NCBI GenBank assembly: GCA_002083775.1
Contig: MTEI01000002.1
Location: forward strand, 372,001-436,000
Origin: Rhodoferax ferrireducens
GTDB taxonomy: Bacteria > Pseudomonadota > Gammaproteobacteria > Burkholderiales > Burkholderiaceae_C
DNA: 64,000 nt
Direction: 5' to 3'
Position numbers and translations under genes: made by a program. Below the pieces are notes generated by a model. That model was not told the DNA's origin. It made no database searches and was given only the letters and a program-made list of their open reading frames with translations. Positions 61,901-64,000 of this stretch are shown piece after piece (the stretch's first letter is position 1; every line of letters starts with the position of its first letter).

Positions 61901-62398
61901 TCACAAAAACCGGTCCAAAATCTTGCGGCTTTCGCGGCTGAGTTTGGCGGCGTCGCGAATCAGGAACTGGATGCCATGCGAATCCGTGACCAGCAGCAGG
62001 GTCGGGCCGACCCGGCGGATGTCGTCATCACCGCGCAGCACAAAGCTGGTGTCACCGCGGTCGGTCTTGACGTGCCAAGTGCAGGGGGTTGAAAAGCTGG
62101 TGACGCTGTCAATGCTCAAGATGGTGGGCATGAACTCACGGGTCTGCAGTTCTTCGCGGATCAGGCTTTGGGCGGGCTCGGCCAGCATTGCGAGTTCTTC
62201 CACCCAAGCGACCTCGTGGCCGTCAGTGTGCAGCAACGAGATACCCACCTCGGGCGACTGGATCGGGAAGGCGCGCACGGGCAGCACGCCTTCCACCACT
62301 TCACCATCGGGCGTGGTCAGTACCAGACGGCCAAACGGGTTGCGCGCCAGTTGGAAAGGGGTGGTAACCACGGCGGTTCGGGTTGTGCTGGTGTTCAT
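61901..62398 (-). CDS. DUF1854 protein associated with cyanophycin metabolism
   Basis: The 165-residue protein fits DUF1854: PFQLARNPFGRLVLTTPDGEV, VLPVRAFPIQSPEVGISL, REFMPTILSIDSVTSFSTPCTWHVKTDRGDTSFVLRG and GIQFLIRDAAKLSRESRKILDRFL. This family is encoded with a dedicated ABC exporter, beside cyanophycin synthetase genes, in many betaproteobacteria. Its activity is unknown. ATG 62398 overlaps the end of the ABC transporter gene by four bases, so translation is coupled. Confidence 0.88.
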   Translation of the reverse strand: MNTSTTRTAVVTTPFQLARNPFGRLVLTTPDGEVVEGVLPVRAFPIQSPEVGISLLHTDGHEVAWVEELAMLAEPAQSLIREELQTREFMPTILSIDSVTSFSTPCTWHVKTDRGDTSFVLRGDDDIRRVGPTLLLVTDSHGIQFLIRDAAKLSRESRKILDRFL

Positions 62399-64000
62399 TG
62401 GTCGTCCTGGCGGCGGTCTTTCTCATCGTCCATGTCCACATCCATGTTGCGCGCCTGCGCCTGGTACAGGTTGTAGTAGGCGCCTTGGGCGGCCATCAGC
62501 ACATCGTGCGTGCCCACTTCCACAATGCGGCCATGGTCCATCACCACCAACCGGTCGGCGCGGTGCAGGGTGGAGAGCCGGTGGGCGATGGCGATGGTGG
62601 TGCGGCCTTTCACCAGGTTTTCCAGCGCGTTCTGGATTTCTTTTTCGGTCTCGGAGTCGACTGACGAGGTGGCTTCGTCCAGGATCAGGATGCGCGGGTC
62701 GATCAGCAGCGCCCGGGCAATCGAGATGCGCTGGCGCTCCCCTCCTGACAGGCCCTGACCGCGTTCACCCACCATCGAGTCGTAACCTTGCGCCAGGCGC
62801 AGGATGAATTCGTGCGCATGCGCGGCGCGTGCAGCGGCAATGATTTCGGCACGGCTGGCGTGCGGTTTGCCGTAGGCAATGTTCTCGGCAATGGTGCCAA
62901 AAAACAGGAATGGCTCCTGCAGCACCAGCCCGATATGACGGCGGTAGTCGGCCACCGGGAAGGCGCGCACATCGACACCATCAACCTTGATCGAGCCCTC
63001 AGACACGTCGTAAAAGCGGCAAATCAGGTTCACCAGCGTGCTTTTGCCCGAGCCGCTGTGGCCCACCAATCCAATCATTTCACCGGGATGGATGGTCAGG
63101 TTGATGCCTTTGTTGACCTCGCGGTTGCCGTAGCGAAAGCTCACATCGGTCAGTTCAATGCGGCCTTTAACACGCGCCAATTTGACCGGTTGGGTGGGCT
63201 CCGGCACGCTGGAGACATGGTCCAGAATGTCAAAAATGCGTTTGGCAGCCGAGGCGGACTTTTCGGTTACCGAAACAATGCGGCTCATCGAATCCAGCCG
63301 CCCGTAAAAGCGACTGATATACGAGATGAAGGCCATCAGCACGCCCACGGTGATCTCGGATTTGGACACCAGCCAGATGCCAAAACCCCACACCACCAGC
63401 AGGCCCAGTTCGGTCATCAGCGAAATGCTGGGGGCAAACACCGACCAGATCTTGTTGATCTTGTCGTTCACCGCCAGGTTTTGTTTGTTGGCCTCGCGAA
63501 AACGCGCAGATTCGCGGTCTTCCTGGGCAAAGGCCTTGACCACCCGCACACCGGGAATGGTGTCGGCCAGCACGCTGGTCACGGCTGACCAGACGCGGTC
63601 AATCTTCTCAAAACCCGTTTGCAGCCGAAACCGCACCGAGCGGATCATCCACACAATAAACGGCAGTGGTACCAGCGTGACCAGCGCCAGCCAGGGGTTG
63701 ATCGAGATCAGGATCACCGCCGTCATCACCAGCATCAGGATGTCGGAGGCAAAGTCGAGCAGGTGCAGCGACAAAAACACGCAGATGCGGTCGCTCTCGC
63801 TGCCAATGCGCGACATCAAATCCCCCGTGCGCTTGCCGCCAAAATATTCCAGCGACATGCGCAGCAGGTGGTCATAGGTGGTGGTGCGCAGGTCGGCGCC
63901 AATCCGTTCGGACACCAGCGCCAGGATGTAAGTTTTGGCCCAGGACAGGCCCCAGGCCAGCAGCGCTGCACCAAACAGCCCGGCCAGGTAAGTGGCCACC
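62395..64000 (-). CDS. ABC transporter, fused permease/ATPase, cyanophycin-associated (5' part beyond window)
   Basis: At least 535 residues are visible, with the reading frame open at the right edge. The ABC membrane domain has VPLPFIVWMIRSVRFRLQTG and ADTIPGVRVVKAFAQEDRES. The ATPase domain has Walker A LVGHSGSGKST, Q-loop LVLQEPFLF, signature LSGGERQRISIARA and Walker B ILILDEATSSVDSETE. It is an MsbA-like ABCB-type exporter, but the following DUF1854 gene identifies it as the cyanophycin-cluster transporter. The substrate has not been established. Cyanophycin synthetase genes would be expected beyond the right edge or nearby. Confidence 0.88.
   Translation of the reverse strand, partial: VATYLAGLFGAALLAWGLSWAKTYILALVSERIGADLRTTTYDHLLRMSLEYFGGKRTGDLMSRIGSESDRICVFLSLHLLDFASDILMLVMTAVILISINPWLALVTLVPLPFIVWMIRSVRFRLQTGFEKIDRVWSAVTSVLADTIPGVRVVKAFAQEDRESARFREANKQNLAVNDKINKIWSVFAPSISLMTELGLLVVWGFGIWLVSKSEITVGVLMAFISYISRFYGRLDSMSRIVSVTEKSASAAKRIFDILDHVSSVPEPTQPVKLARVKGRIELTDVSFRYGNREVNKGINLTIHPGEMIGLVGHSGSGKSTLVNLICRFYDVSEGSIKVDGVDVRAFPVADYRRHIGLVLQEPFLFFGTIAENIAYGKPHASRAEIIAAARAAHAHEFILRLAQGYDSMVGERGQGLSGGERQRISIARALLIDPRILILDEATSSVDSETEKEIQNALENLVKGRTTIAIAHRLSTLHRADRLVVMDHGRIVEVGTHDVLMAAQGAYYNLYQAQARNMDVDMDDEKDRRQDDQ

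Noticed and set aside
1..64000. CRISPR array, prophage or insertion sequence
   Set aside because: No regularly spaced direct repeats with spacers, and no transposase, integrase or phage structural genes were found on either strand.

Overview
The window is chromosomal DNA from a betaproteobacterium, most probably of the family Comamonadaceae and Rhodoferax-like. This assignment is inferred from several things: the RelA type that carries an EFDD loop, the type B L31 protein, the DUF1854/ABC pair associated with cyanophycin, the TrpB2-type enzyme, and a family of short palindromes of the form AGCCCTT-n-AAGGGCT-AGAGGC scattered between genes. Coding density is high. Most genes are housekeeping. 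No phage, insertion sequence or CRISPR array was seen.

Layout. 1-3.1 kb: a CorA-like protein without a GMN motif, a possible 42-residue membrane peptide, an M14 peptidase and an alpha/beta hydrolase. 3.2-6.2 kb: a chemoreceptor and a divergent GlgC-like protein. 6.2-9.6 kb, minus strand: an EAL-CBS-GGDEF protein, a metallophosphoesterase resembling LpxH/PlcP, and a small hypothetical gene. 9.8-16.5 kb: pstSCAB-phoU-phoB-phoR. 16.5-20.5 kb, minus: a GT39-type membrane protein, rpmE2, rho, trxA. 20.6-32.4 kb: mixed singletons (flavoprotein, DUF2442/DUF4160 pair, a broken MmeI-like methyltransferase, 3-hydroxybutyrate dehydrogenase, alpha/beta hydrolase, relA, sbcB, acyltransferase, upp, DUF853 ATPase). 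32.5-39.7 kb: a tightly packed plus-strand series yebC-purD-hemF-nadD-rsfS-rlmH-maf-rng. 39.8-46.8 kb: msbA and LPS glycosyltransferase/ligase genes, with an AT-rich core. 46.8-50.2 kb: tolB-pal-cpoB and tcdA, then tRNA-Lys with a terminator. 50.6-56.5 kb: thiD, and facing it the riboswitch-led operon cytX-thiO-thiS-thiG-thiE. 56.6-64 kb: a ferredoxin reductase, fdxA, a small membrane protein, TrpB2, serB, a CbiM-like protein, and a DUF1854 protein with its ABC exporter, which runs off the right edge.

The most interesting theme is phosphate. Besides pstS, three other promoters in the first 10 kb carry TGTCA/TGACA half-sites at exact 11-base spacing, the geometry of PhoB boxes. They lie before the phosphoesterase (four half-sites), before the EAL/GGDEF protein, and before the M14 peptidase/hydrolase pair. 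Together with pst-pho this suggests a local phosphate-starvation neighbourhood. It could join phosphate uptake, membrane phospholipid remodelling (PlcP-like activity) and c-di-GMP control of surface life. The promoter sites are seen in the sequence; the regulation and functions are inferred.

Other points: a GlgC homologue that has lost two substrate-binding signatures, palindromic repeats inside coding sequence (nadD, rsfS), an RsfS with long Ala/Lys-rich tails, a TPP riboswitch before a predicted pyrimidine permease, a large inverted repeat exactly filling the thiD/thiE gap, and tolB not preceded by tolQRA.
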